Shown here: positions 1-11,700 of the stretch, one piece after another
How the letters are laid out: the number at the start of each line of letters is the position of its first letter
Position numbering within the stretch: the stretch's first letter is position 1
DNA from: Chrysaora quinquecirrha
Lineage: Eukaryota; Cnidaria; Scyphozoa; Semaeostomeae; Pelagiidae
DNA: 64,000 bases
NCBI GenBank assembly: GCA_014526335.1
Contig: JACTAT010000029.1
Span: 3,852,105-3,916,104 of the forward strand
Reading direction: 5' to 3'
Program-made: the position numbers and the translations under genes
Notes under the pieces: model-generated
Databases searched by the model: none
The model's input: only the letters and a program-made list of their open reading frames with translations
What the model was told of the DNA's origin: nothing

Positions 1-790
1 CTGTGCCTCAGCTTGCTTGTCCATCTTAAGGCTCCCAACTGTTCACTCCACGAAAAGAAAATTTCAAGATGCAATGGAGACAGCTTTAAAGCACGAAAGA
101 AGAGGATTTCCAAATCCTTGAAGAAAATGTTCTCATTTTATTAAAAAACAGTTCATTCGATGTTTTTACTTATAGTTGTTTTGTTACTGTTGTTTTGTTA
201 TATGTTGCGTTTGTTTGACCACCGCTTAAGTGAGTCATATTAGCTACGGAGGTTATTTTAGAATTACCGAATTAGATTTAATCTCTGAAAGGCATGCCTT
301 AGATACGTGTGCATGTAAGCGGCTAAATGTGGTATATGACCTGCCGAAAATCTTCTTGCATTAAGACAGGGTACAGTATTGAAGGCTTTGCAGGAGATAC
401 AATGTTTTTGAATAGATTGCTCATACTCAATTGTTATTAATTATCTTATTATTCACCCGTAAGAGTAAATCGAGTGTATTTCTATTTCTATATTATGTAG
501 TATTGTACCAAGCAGCAATAAATATACCTTTCAGTATACATGTTTCTTTTACTAAAAAAGTACTGCCTCCTTCGACATTTAAGAGTAGTGCGGATTGATA
601 AATGAGCAGCATTACTAAGGTAGTTTTGTTAAATTGCAATGGAGAAAAGGGATAACTTTTCAAGAAATAGATTGCCTCAGCTAAATGCAACAAAAGGGTT
701 GTGAAAAAAGTTTAATTCAAAAGATGTAGAAGTTAAAGTGCAAACATGTTAAGCTTAGTATAGACGATATCGCAAAACTTTTAGTTTAGT
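1..790. other. No gene recognised; AT-rich flank
   Basis: I see no coding exon, RNA gene or complete repeat here. The stretch lies upstream of the recognisable MAPK15 exons, so it may be the first intron or 5' flank of that gene. I looked for an exon encoding the start of the kinase and its glycine-rich loop, ending in a donor with phase 0, and did not find one. Confidence 0.5.
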
Positions 791-2369
791 TTACAAGCTT
801 CTCAGAAAATTTCTCACATTAAGATACAAGTCAAGTCCATTTGATTCTGATTCGCCTAATGGATCAACAATCTCTTCTACTTGATGTATGTCAGTTTTGT
901 TAGCGAATGACAACTCCAATTCAGGTACATCTACTTTAGAATTTTCTCCCAACACTCCGATTTCTGTCTGCAAGGGACTGTCCCAGTCAACACCATATTC
1001 CAACATATTAGTATCATGTGGCAGGTCGAGTTGTGTTGGCTGATAATTTTGTTTACCTTCAATCCACAGTTGATATGGCGATCGATTACCTTCAGTCCGA
1101 ATAGGATGACTGTGATAGCCATCAAGAAACATTCTTATGTGTCTATTTATCCTCGGAACATAAATGTACTCTAAACTGAAAAGGTCAATTTCGTCATTGA
1201 TATCAAGGAGTCCGTTATCTTCCATAAAATAGAATAGGTAATAAAAAAGGAATGTACAGCCATGAAAAGATCCTCCAAAACCTTTCTATTCTTTGATTGT
1301 GGCAGCTCTTGCCAGAGATGAAACTGCCACGTGAAGGACCTCTTAAAGGATGGCTAAACATAAACATGGCCACATCCACATTTTCCCCTCCCTGATCACC
1401 TCTAACCCTGGAAGGCAATCCGTACTGTTCAACAGCTTTGAGAAAAAGGGAGAGTACCGTTTCAGCTCGGTTATTCGTGGATGCGTTCATGAACATTATT
1501 CTTCGGGAAAAACCGTCAATACAACCGTGGATTACGAAGCGCCAGCGAATAAGTTTATGATTACCGTCTAAATGCCACAGCGCTAAACTTCCAGGAACAA
1601 AATATTTTCGGCGTTGAACAATATTAAGTTGCGTTTTTCGTAAAAGAACACCAAGAGGGTCTACCCGCCACATTGCTGAGCGAATTCTTGACCACTGTAC
1701 TATTAAGCCTTTAGAATGGAGAAACCCCTTCATGCGCCTTATTCCGCAGTTGGGAAAATTATTAATTATTTCTTGGATAATTACATCAAGGTCATTGTCC
1801 TCAATCTCCGAAAACGTTTTGACTTTCATTTGCATTCCGAAACGTTCTATTCGTCTGTTTATAGTTTTTGCGCTGACACCAAATAGTTTTGCGATTTTTG
1901 TCTTTGTAAAACCATACTCCAAATACATTTCCAATGTTTCCTTTGGAATATTCATCAAGGGTCTGCCAACTTCCCCTTCTTTCTTCTCCAATTGTTCAAG
2001 AACAGTGACAGCTTCTTGATTTTGATTACTTCTAATTATTTCATACGCCTTAAGGATGGATTGCAATGTTTCGCTGTCAATGCAATTAGGCCATATTCCT
2101 TGAATTTGCAATATAGTTGTTGCCATATGTTCTAGCTTGTACAACGCATAATCAGAGATGTCAGACTGTACTTCAGGCCACTGCTCCAGATCTCTCTTAA
2201 TTTGCCGCAAAGACATCAAAATATGATTTCTTAGATTTTCTTCGGGGTGTAAGGTCGGATTTACATTTTCAGCAGACATTTTGAAATATATGGCCTGAGG
2301 ATTGAGCATTGATTCACCACGATGAAATAAAATGTGAATAAGTACAGTTTTGATGTAAATGCCAATCAT
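791..2369 (-). mobile_element. Frameshifted DDE (integrase-core) transposase
   Basis: Two adjacent minus-strand frames together encode an rve/integrase-type transposase. The first (2369-1215) holds a helix-turn-helix near residues 150-175 ([20 protein letters not shown]) and the catalytic core: Asp268 in LDGNHKL, Asp325 in GDQGGEN and Glu362 in HNQRIERFW. The second (1225-791) carries the usual C-terminal continuation, with INRHIRMFLDGYHSHPIRTE and the RSPYQLW motif. The frame breaks just after Glu362, around 1268-1272, consistent with loss of two bases or gain of one, so the protein cannot be made from one frame. A start at the Met of MSAENVNP (2279) is as plausible as 2369. The family is an eukaryotic integrase-like DNA transposon; I cannot name the superfamily. 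No terminal repeats were found. It is probably dead. Confidence 0.85.
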
Positions 2370-2778
2370 ATTTCAATTTTAAAACCTTAAATGCTCTCTA
2401 CATGAAGGGTTGTCAATCAAAGTCCTCCCTACATGAAGGGTTGTCAATCAAAGTCCTCCCTACTTAATCAGCCGACAGTGACTAACACCTCTCTGAGAAG
2501 ACTGCCGTCCTAACAATGGTTAATTCAGGTAGATAAGCCTAAAAAAGTCGACCTCATTAATGGGAATTCGCCTCCACTGCTCGACATTTGATTCCCCTAA
2601 CAGGGTTTCGCCTCCTCTGCACAAAGGCTGCCTAATTTGTCCACTACCTAACTCCATACTGGAGAGTTGTGGTTGTGTTTGTGCACCTTAGCCTAGCTAA
2701 CAAAGTGTCTATACCGTAGTTGATTCTGATGAGAAAACTTAAAGATCACACCACCCTTTCAATTTTTTATTCTCCCAG
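2370..2778. repeat. 31-bp perfect tandem duplication, otherwise empty
   Basis: A 31-bp unit beginning TACATGAAGGGTTGTC is present twice in perfect tandem at 2399-2429 and 2430-2460, about 30 bp beyond the transposase start. It may be a subterminal repeat of that element or a local slippage product. Nothing else is recognised before the MAPK15 exon at 2779. Confidence 0.6.
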
Positions 2779-5700
2779 GCTTATGGAATTGTTTGGAAAG
2801 CAATTGACAGAAGAACAAATGAAGTTGTTGCTCTGAAGAAAATTTTTGATGCTTTTCGAAATCAGACAGATGCCCAGGTAACAAAGTTACTGTAAACTGA
2901 GAAGTATGATAGTGACAGCTTTAGATTATATTGTGGAAAAGAGAAAACCCTTGTTGCATTCAATGTACCAAGTCACGGAGTAGAGGATGTGCATATGCAA
3001 GATACTAAACAATAGAACAATAGAACAGAACAATAGAATTGCACTCCTGCACACACAAGGTCTCATGGAGAACTGTGGTACTCTAGACTGGCAATGTACT
3101 ACCTATATGCCCAAGATCTCCAGGGTGGAAGAGCAAATTTCTTTTGTTATTTCTATTTCTAGACTGCATTCTTTTAATGCACAGGAATTGTGCAGGTGAG
3201 AACAATAGGAGAACAATAGGCTCTATTGTTTTGAATGAATTAGTGCCTCACAGCATAAAATGCAGTCTGGTTAAAACCTTTGACATATACATCAGTCCTG
3301 GCCATGAACATTTTAGCAGGCGGGCGGTCAAATCGCCCTCCTCACCAAATCAGGCGGGCGATTTTTAAACTACTTAGAATCTCAGCAGAATGCTTTCAGA
3401 ATGTACTGAATGCACATGGATTAATGTTCTACATGATTTTTGTGTTGTTTTTAATCTTTTATCCCAATTTCTACTTTTTGCGTACAGTTTGACTTGATTG
3501 CGACTTGAAAACTTAGAAAACTCGCAAACTTTATCGTTTTCTGAACGAGTATTTATTACATTCCTCAAAGCGCTTTGTTTATTTAATACACTAACAGGTC
3601 ATTAATGCATTTAAATTTACCACTGATGTCATCAGAAGGTTAAAAGGTTAATAACAATAATGAAAATTATTAACCAAAGAGAAATTAAAAACGGAAGGCG
3701 GGCGATTTATTATGAAAACAGTTGAAGAGGGGGGCGGTCTAAGCGCCCGCCTTGAGCAATGGAGGCGCGCGTGGAGGCGCGCGGAGGCGATCGCCCGCCA
3801 TAAACGGCCAGGTCTGATACATGGAATGCACTGTGGATGCCATCCTGTGCTGAAGATAAAACAATGGGACAGTAGTGGGACAGTAAGAAGAGCAATTCAA
3901 AAATAGCTCTTCCATTCCTTAGATCTGTAGTTTAGTATTGTACATGGAATGCAGTTCAGTAGACAGTTTCTTTTTTGCTGTCCATGTGTATTGAGATATG
4001 TTGGAAATGACTTCTAAGATTATTTCACTTTATTTTTCAGAGGACTTTCAGAGAGATTTGCTTCTTACAAGTATGTCTTTATTTCACTGATTTTTTCTAT
4101 AAAATTGTTTGTCGGTTATGACTGAAATGTATGTAAAACGCTACTATTGCTTTGTCACATGAAGTTTTGTACTTGTAGGAATTTGGGAATCACGATAATA
4201 TTATCAAGCTTCTGAATGTCATGAAAGCTGAAAATGACAAAGATATCTATCTGGTGTTTGATTTCATGGGTAAGGTCTATATATTTTGTTTATCATTTAA
4301 GTTTTATCATATAAGAAGTTACTCTCTTTAGACTCCTATGGGAGACTCAAGGAACTGAGGGACAAGTTTAAAAATCCACTGATCTTCATTTAAACAAAAT
4401 ATAGGTTGCACTTTTCATTCTCTTAAAAAGTCGCTTTCAAGACCAAAAGATAAAATTGACGGTCTTTAATGTCAGATGCGGTATACAAAGTACCATGTAG
4501 AGATTGTTCTAAATCGTATATAGAACAATCGAAAAAGAGAGACAGGAACTCTGCTCAAAAGAACATAAATCAAAGGTGACCCATGGTGGAATCTTCCTTG
4601 CGAGGCCTGAACTGTGTTCAATGACATTGCCATAATGAGCAGGTACCTATCACCCCATATCCTTTTTTCCATTGTACTGTATAATTTGAATTCAATAGAG
4701 CCACAATTGTATTCAACAATCTCATACCTATACTGCAAGACTCGCTGTAACTGATTAACTATGAAAGTGTTTTTACATGTATAGACACTGATCTGCATAA
4801 TGTGATAAAGAAAGGAAATATTCTGAAAGATGTCCACAAAAGATATATTATGTATCAGGTAAAGTCTTTTTGTGTTTCTCTATCTATTCAGATACTGCTG
4901 GCTTACAGCAATGTTATGAGAGATTAGCAATCCAGCTTTGATCTCAGCAGTCAGTTACACAATAATGTATTACAAACAATGATTGATCATTTGGCCAGGG
5001 AATCAATATGTTTATGTTTTTTACAGTTACTCAAAGCTATGAAATATATTCATTCTGGAAACGTCATTCACAGAGATATTAAGGTAATTACTAGATGTTT
5101 ATAAGAAATAACTTTATTGGAAATCTCATTTCAGTTTTGAAGCCTTGGAAAATTTAAATACAAGTTGTAGTATTATTTTTCTAATATTTTTCATCTTTTA
5201 TATTTAGCCAAGTAATGTTCTTTTGGATGCAGATTGTTTCATAAAGGTATTAACATATTTTCAGTTTCTCGTTGTTTTGTCTTTGAGTCATGAAATTTGA
5301 TATGAAGCCCATTTTCCACTTGGCGTAATAATTTGCGCAGAACAAATTTTTTCAAGCATACCCATGTGCTCTTCAACTCTCCTGCACAAGCTCAATTTCA
5401 TTGACTGTTCACATCAGAAAAAAGTCAGTTGTAATGAATTGTACATTTTTGTGATGAAAATAGTCAAAGGGCCGTCACTGATGGCGAGCCAGGCCTGCGG
5501 AAAAAAAAATGCAAAAAAACTCGTCCAGATTGCAAGTCAGACTCACTTACTTTATTCTCAATTTTTGTTTATAATTGAGCTCTTTATGACCTGTTTTCCA
5601 GATATGTGATTTTGGACTAGCTAGATCAATTTCAAGTTTAAAGTTTGAACCTGGAGATCCAAGTTTGACAGATTATGTAGCAACAAGATGGTACAGAGCT

Positions 5701-8700
5701 CCAGAAATATTACTTGCTTCTCCTGTGTATGTATAAGTAATATTTGAATGTCTTTTGAAAATTAAATGCCTAATTCCTTCAGTTCTTGTTCCCAAATAGT
5801 TTTTGAGTAGTACCTCCTCTTCGTAAAAGAACGCTAGCTTCATTCGCAGGCTGGATGTTTCTTATTTTGGCCTACGTGATGTTTCACTACCTTGACTAAC
5901 TTACCGGCCCATACTTTTCTACAAACATGTTCAAAATGTTTTTTCGGAGTGTCTTCACACCTGGAGGCTTTGTTTTTGCTAAAATTAAGTAGCTGCAGAA
6001 GACAATTGAACCAAATCTAAATGTCGTCTTATAAAGTTCTCATATCTCGTTCTGCATCTCGTGGGCTTCTTATACATCGTTTTCCATAATGTCAGCTAAG
6101 TACAAAAGTTTAATAAAAACATTTGTTATTTGCAGATATACTAAAGGCGTTGATATGTGGTCAATCGGCTGTATACTTGCAGAGATGCTGTTAGGTAAGC
6201 CAAATTGTCGATTAATCGTGAGATTTAAGTGTTATAAATGTTCTAAGGTTCTGCTGAAATTGTTTGCAAGAGCTGCTCGAGCTCTGCGGATTACTCAGCT
6301 TTAATGTTTCCACTGTCGTTGTGATCGTCTTTGTTTTAAAGTATACCTATTAAACCTTATTCGCCTATAAATATATCCTGAAATAAGCGTCAACAGCGTG
6401 ACACACAACTGTGCACGTGTTGACAAATCTATAGAACGAAGGGCTTAATCTCGGAAGATCGTAGCAACAAGGCTACTCTACTTCGTACAATACCCCGTTC
6501 CTTATTTAAGTCGTCTGCATAGGATTTATCTCCGGAAATTCCAGATTTTGGTTTGTGTAGCACCTTGGAAGTTGTTCTCTTCCTCGATGCATTGGGACGC
6601 AGGAGTGGACTACGAGAGCCCACACTATACTTGCTCGCCTGAGATCATCCAGAGGTAGCTATCGTTGCTTTCTAGCACGGATTCTGACTTAGAGGCGTCC
6701 AGTCATAATCCAACAGATGGTAGCTTCGGGCCATTGCCTTTTCATGCAAGTCCAAATGCCAATTGTCTGAATCTGCGGTTCCTCTCGTACTGAGCAGAAT
6801 TACTATTGCAACAACACTTCATCACTGTGCCCTTCGCGTTTCATTATTTTTCTTTCAACTAATTCGTTTGCAGTTTAGATGAAAACACCGCATTGCTTTT
6901 CTTTTAAAGTTTCCTAACGCTACTTTGCAGACTGAGATGATTTGCATTCTAACGTTGAATGATCCTTTTTTAGGAAAACCACTTTTTCCTGGAACTTCGA
7001 CTCTGGATCAAATCGAAAGAATCATGTCATCAATTCCTACGCCTTCTGCTAGAGGTATGCAAATCAATGAATTTACAAACAGAAATCAAATTAATTAATA
7101 CTTTAAAATCAGTATAAATTCGCAGAAAAGTGAACCTGGATTGGTAATATACAGTTGACACCCGCTATCTCGAACTCTTAAGGGAAATTGGAAGTTGTTT
7201 GAGATAGCGAATGTTCGAAATAACTGATGCCCCATATAAATATAAAAAATTATAGTTTTTAAGTCAGAAAAGGAACCCCTATTAACATGCAGGGTTACTG
7301 ATCCCAAATTTGATCAAACAAGTCTGGTATTTTTATCCCTACTATTGGTGAAATTGAGATAATGGCGATGCAGCACTTCCCGAAAGAGAACAACTTCATC
7401 TATTGTATACATGGGCAGCATATCACCTAGCTGCTGCCATTCCCGCTCCACTAGGCGAACTTATACATGTTTTCAGCCTGTCTCTTTATCCAGTTCAGCA
7501 GAAAATTTGCCAAAGTTCGCGATAAAGAGCAGGCTTTCCTTCATGGGAAATCAAAAATGGTTCGAGACAGCATATATTCGAGATAGCAGATGATTTTTCT
7601 ATACAAATCCTTATACCAAAACGAGGGGAAATGGAAAATCGTTCGAGATAGTGAATGTTCGAGATAGCGGGCAGTCGAGATAGCGGATGTCATCTGTATT
7701 TCAATCAACAGAATACAGTAAAAAGAAACAATAACTTCATTTGTGGAGTCCAAGTGTGGAAGCTCTTTATATCTACACAGAAACTGTCTTTTGGTTTTGA
7801 TTTGTAGAGATTCCGAAACATCTTAACGCAGTGAAGAAAATGTTATGGTTGCACGTTCATCAACCGAAGAAAGGCCAGTCAGAGCGAAAGCGTAGCACGC
7901 TATTTTTGCATTGTTAAGTGAAGAAGGTTTACAGCTAGGTGTATTTTTGTCTTGAAAAAGATCGCACATTTTTCTGGACTGTGCCTCTAAGTGAATCAAT
8001 GGCCTTGCTGTGCCCCTTTCCGATCAGAGATCCGGCAATGTCCCAGGCTTTATTAGTCTCACAATCTGGGTTATTCAGTAAATCTTGCCCTTTAGCAGAA
8101 CCATGTTTTAGGGTTGGGTTTTTGTAATTTTTACAGTACTCTAGTACGCTAAATCCTTATGATAAATATTATCATTTTCAGACTTGGAGAGCATAAAGTC
8201 AGCATATAGTGGAACTTTGTTTGATAAATCAACTCATCATAGACCGAAACGTCCTCTTGAAGATATTCTATCAAGCGCACCTTCAGACGCACTCGATTTA
8301 CTTAAGAAGTTTTTACAATTTAATCCTGAGAAACGATTCACAGCAGAAGAAGCCCTGAGCCATCCATACGTTGCTAAGTTTCATAAGCCAGGAGATGAAT
8401 CGTTTTTACTGTATGACGTAGTGCCACCTGTTGATGATGATGTACAATTGACTGTTAATGAATATAGAGATAAGTTATACGAGGTAGGTCTTTTGCTATC
8501 AGAAGTACACACATTTTATTAAGTAAACATCCATTATAAGAAACACACAACGTCTATAAGGCCCTGTTCAAACGATCAAACATGGCTGGTCAAATCTGAA
8601 ATTTTTTGCCCAAATTTTTTAACTGAGACACGCTCCCTTAAGCATACAGTGTTATTATTTATGATGGTGATGGACACGCTCCCTTCAGCGTACAGTGTTA

Positions 8701-11700
8701 TTATTTATGACTGAGACACGCTCCCTTCAGCGTACGGTGCTATTATTTATGACTGCGACACGCTCCCTTTGGCGTACGGTGTTGTTATTGATGACTGCAA
8801 CACGCTCCTTTCAGCGTACAGTGTTATTATTTATGACTGAGACACGCTCCCTTCAGCGTACAGTGTTATTATTTATGACTGAGGCACGCTCCCTTTAGCG
8901 TACAGTGTTATTATTTATGACTGAGACACGCTCCCTCCAGCGTACAGTGTTATTATTCATGACTGAGACACGCTCCCTTCAGCGTACAGTGTTATTCTTT
9001 ATGACTGCGACACGCTGCCTTCAGCGTACAGTGTTATTATTTATGACTGAGACACGCTCCCTTCAGCGTACAGTGTTATTCTTTATGACTGTGACAGGCT
9101 CCCTTCAGCGTACGGTGTTATTATTTATGACTGTGACACGCTCCCTTCAGCGTACGGTGCTATTATTTATGACTGCGACACGCTCCCTTTGGCGTACGGT
9201 GTTGTTATTGATGACTGCAACACGCTCCTTTCAGCGTACAGTGTTATTATTTATGACTGAGACACGCTCCCTTCAGCGTACAGTGTTATTATTTATGACT
9301 GAGGCACGCTCCCTTCAGCGTACAGTGTTATTATTTATGACTGAGACACGCTCCCTCCAGCGTACAGTGTTATTATTCATGACTGAGACACGCTCCCTTC
9401 AGCGTACAGTGTTATTCTTTATGACTGCGACACGCTGCCTTCAGCGTACAGTGTTATTATTTATGACTGAGACACGCTCCCTTCAGCGTACAGTGTTATT
9501 ATTTATGATGGTGATGGACACGCTCCCTTCAGCGTACAGTGTTATTATTTATGACTGAGACACGCTCCCTTCAGCGTACGGTGCTATTATTTATGACTGC
9601 GACACGCTCCCTTTGGCGTACGGTGTTGTTATTGATGACTGCAACACGCTCCTTTCAGCGTACAGTGTTATTATTTATGACTGAGACACGCTCCCTTCAG
9701 CGTACAGTGTTATTATTTATGACTGAGGCACGCTCCCTTCAGCGTACAGTGTTATTATTTATGACTGAGACACGCTCCCTCCAGCGTACAGTGTTATTAT
9801 TCATGACTGAGACACGCTCCCTTCAGCGTACAGTGTTATTCTTTATGACTGCGACACGCTGCCTTCAGCGTACAGTGTTATTATTTATGACTGAGACACG
9901 CTCCCTTCAGCGTACAGTGTTATTCTTTATGACTGTGACACGCTCCCTTCAGCGTACGGTGTTATTATTTATGACTGTGACACGCTCCCTTCAGCGTACA
10001 GTGTTGTTATTGATGACTGCAACACGCTCCTTTCAGCGTACAGTGTTATTATTCATGACTGAGACACGCTCCCTTCAGCGTACAGTGTTATTCTTTATGA
10101 CTGCGACACGCTCCCTTCAGCGTACAGTGTTATTATTTATGACTGAGACACGCTCCCTTCAGCATACAGTGTTATTCTTTATGACTGTGACACGCTCCCT
10201 TCAGCGTACGGTGTTATTATTTATGACTGTGACACGCTCCCTTCAGCGTACAGTGTTATTATTTATGACTGCAACACGCTCCCTTCAGCGTACGGTGTTT
10301 TTATTAATGACTGAGACACGCTCCCTTCAGCGTACAGTGTTATTCTTTATGACTGAGACACGCTCCCTTCAGCGTACGGTGTTATTTTTTATGACTGTGA
10401 CACGCTCCCTTCAGCGTACAGTGTTATTATTTATGACTGAGACATGCTCCCTTCAGCGTACAGTTATGACTGCAACACGCTCCCTTCAGCGTACGGTGTT
10501 ATTATTGATGACTGTGACATGCTCCCTTCAGCGTACGGTGTTATTATTTATGACTGCAACACGCTCCCTTCGGCATACAGTGTTATTATTTATGACTGAG
10601 ACGCGCTCCCTTCAGCATACAGTGTTATTATTTATGACTGAGACACGCTCCCTTCAGCGTACAGTGTTATTATTTATGACTGAGACACGCTCCCTCCAGC
10701 GTACAGTGTTATTATTTATGACTGCGACACGCTCCCTTCAGCGTACAGTGTTATTATTTATGACTGCGACATGCTGCCTTCAGCTTACTATGTTTTTATT
10801 TATGAAGTGACACGCTCCCTTCAGCGTACAGTGTTATTATTTATGACTGCGACACGCCCCCTTCAGCGTACGGTGTTATTATTTATGACTGTGACACGCT
10901 CCCTTCAATATACTATTAGCCTTATAGTAAACGATTTCTTTTCAGAGCATTGTCAAACGTAAGGCAGAAGTGCGTCGTCAGAGGAAAGAGCTATCATATC
11001 AGAGAGAACAAAGACCACCAGAGGAAGCTAAACAGGCAGCAGTAAAAACCAGACCCGAAATCGAGAAAACCTCGACTCCAAGCAAACCAGTTAGAACTGA
11101 AGCCTCTGTGACGTCAAATTCAACAACGACAACAACTCATGCTGCAGCTGCCAGTCCTAATGGGAAAGGTGCGCAGTCATCTCCTGCTGCCAACAGATCG
11201 CAAGCAGCAGCGGTTGCATTCGGTCGGACCACGCACCTTCCTCCTCCTCAGCGTCAACGACAAACTAAATCTGCCCCGCTTCATCGTGTCAGAGCTGGTA
11301 GTGCAGAAAATCTAAGTGTGAGTAAACTTTATGAGCACTTATATGTCTCATAGGAGGAAGCAAGCAATCTTTATTTCCTTACGGTTTTTAGGGCAGCTAT
11401 ATGAAGCTGCTGTTGACCTGGAGATCTCAGATTGATATTCTGTAATGAATACCCTGATAACATTCATTTATAAACCGGTGTCCAAGTTCATATTTGTCAT
11501 CAATAGCGAACACAAGGATAGATTTTTCCTCTTGTGGCATATCACAATAGATGGGATTCGATCCAAGATTGCATTACCAGAGAGCTAACGACATTTCCAG
11601 CTATCTATATCAGTGTCCACCTTTGTACAGTTGTGTTTCCTGTAGGTTTTTCGTGATTTGGAGTCGGAATTACTCGCGAACAGTTTACCTTGAACACTCG

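Noticed and set aside
1..2778. First MAPK15 exon
   Set aside because: No stretch ends in a glycine-loop codon with a phase 0 donor, so I did not place one.
5364..5609. Plus ORF overlapping the activation-loop exon boundary
   Set aside because: It runs mainly through intron and is out of frame with the kinase.
8622..10912. CRISPR-like array
   Set aside because: Units are head-to-tail with no unique spacers and lie in a eukaryotic intron. The 17-bp array at 27.2 kb was rejected for the same reason.
8695..10962. Long plus-strand ORFs repeating [14 protein letters not shown] as a gene
   Set aside because: They are one open frame of a 42-bp tandem repeat inside a MAPK15 intron; they have no independent start context or splice link to the flanking exons.
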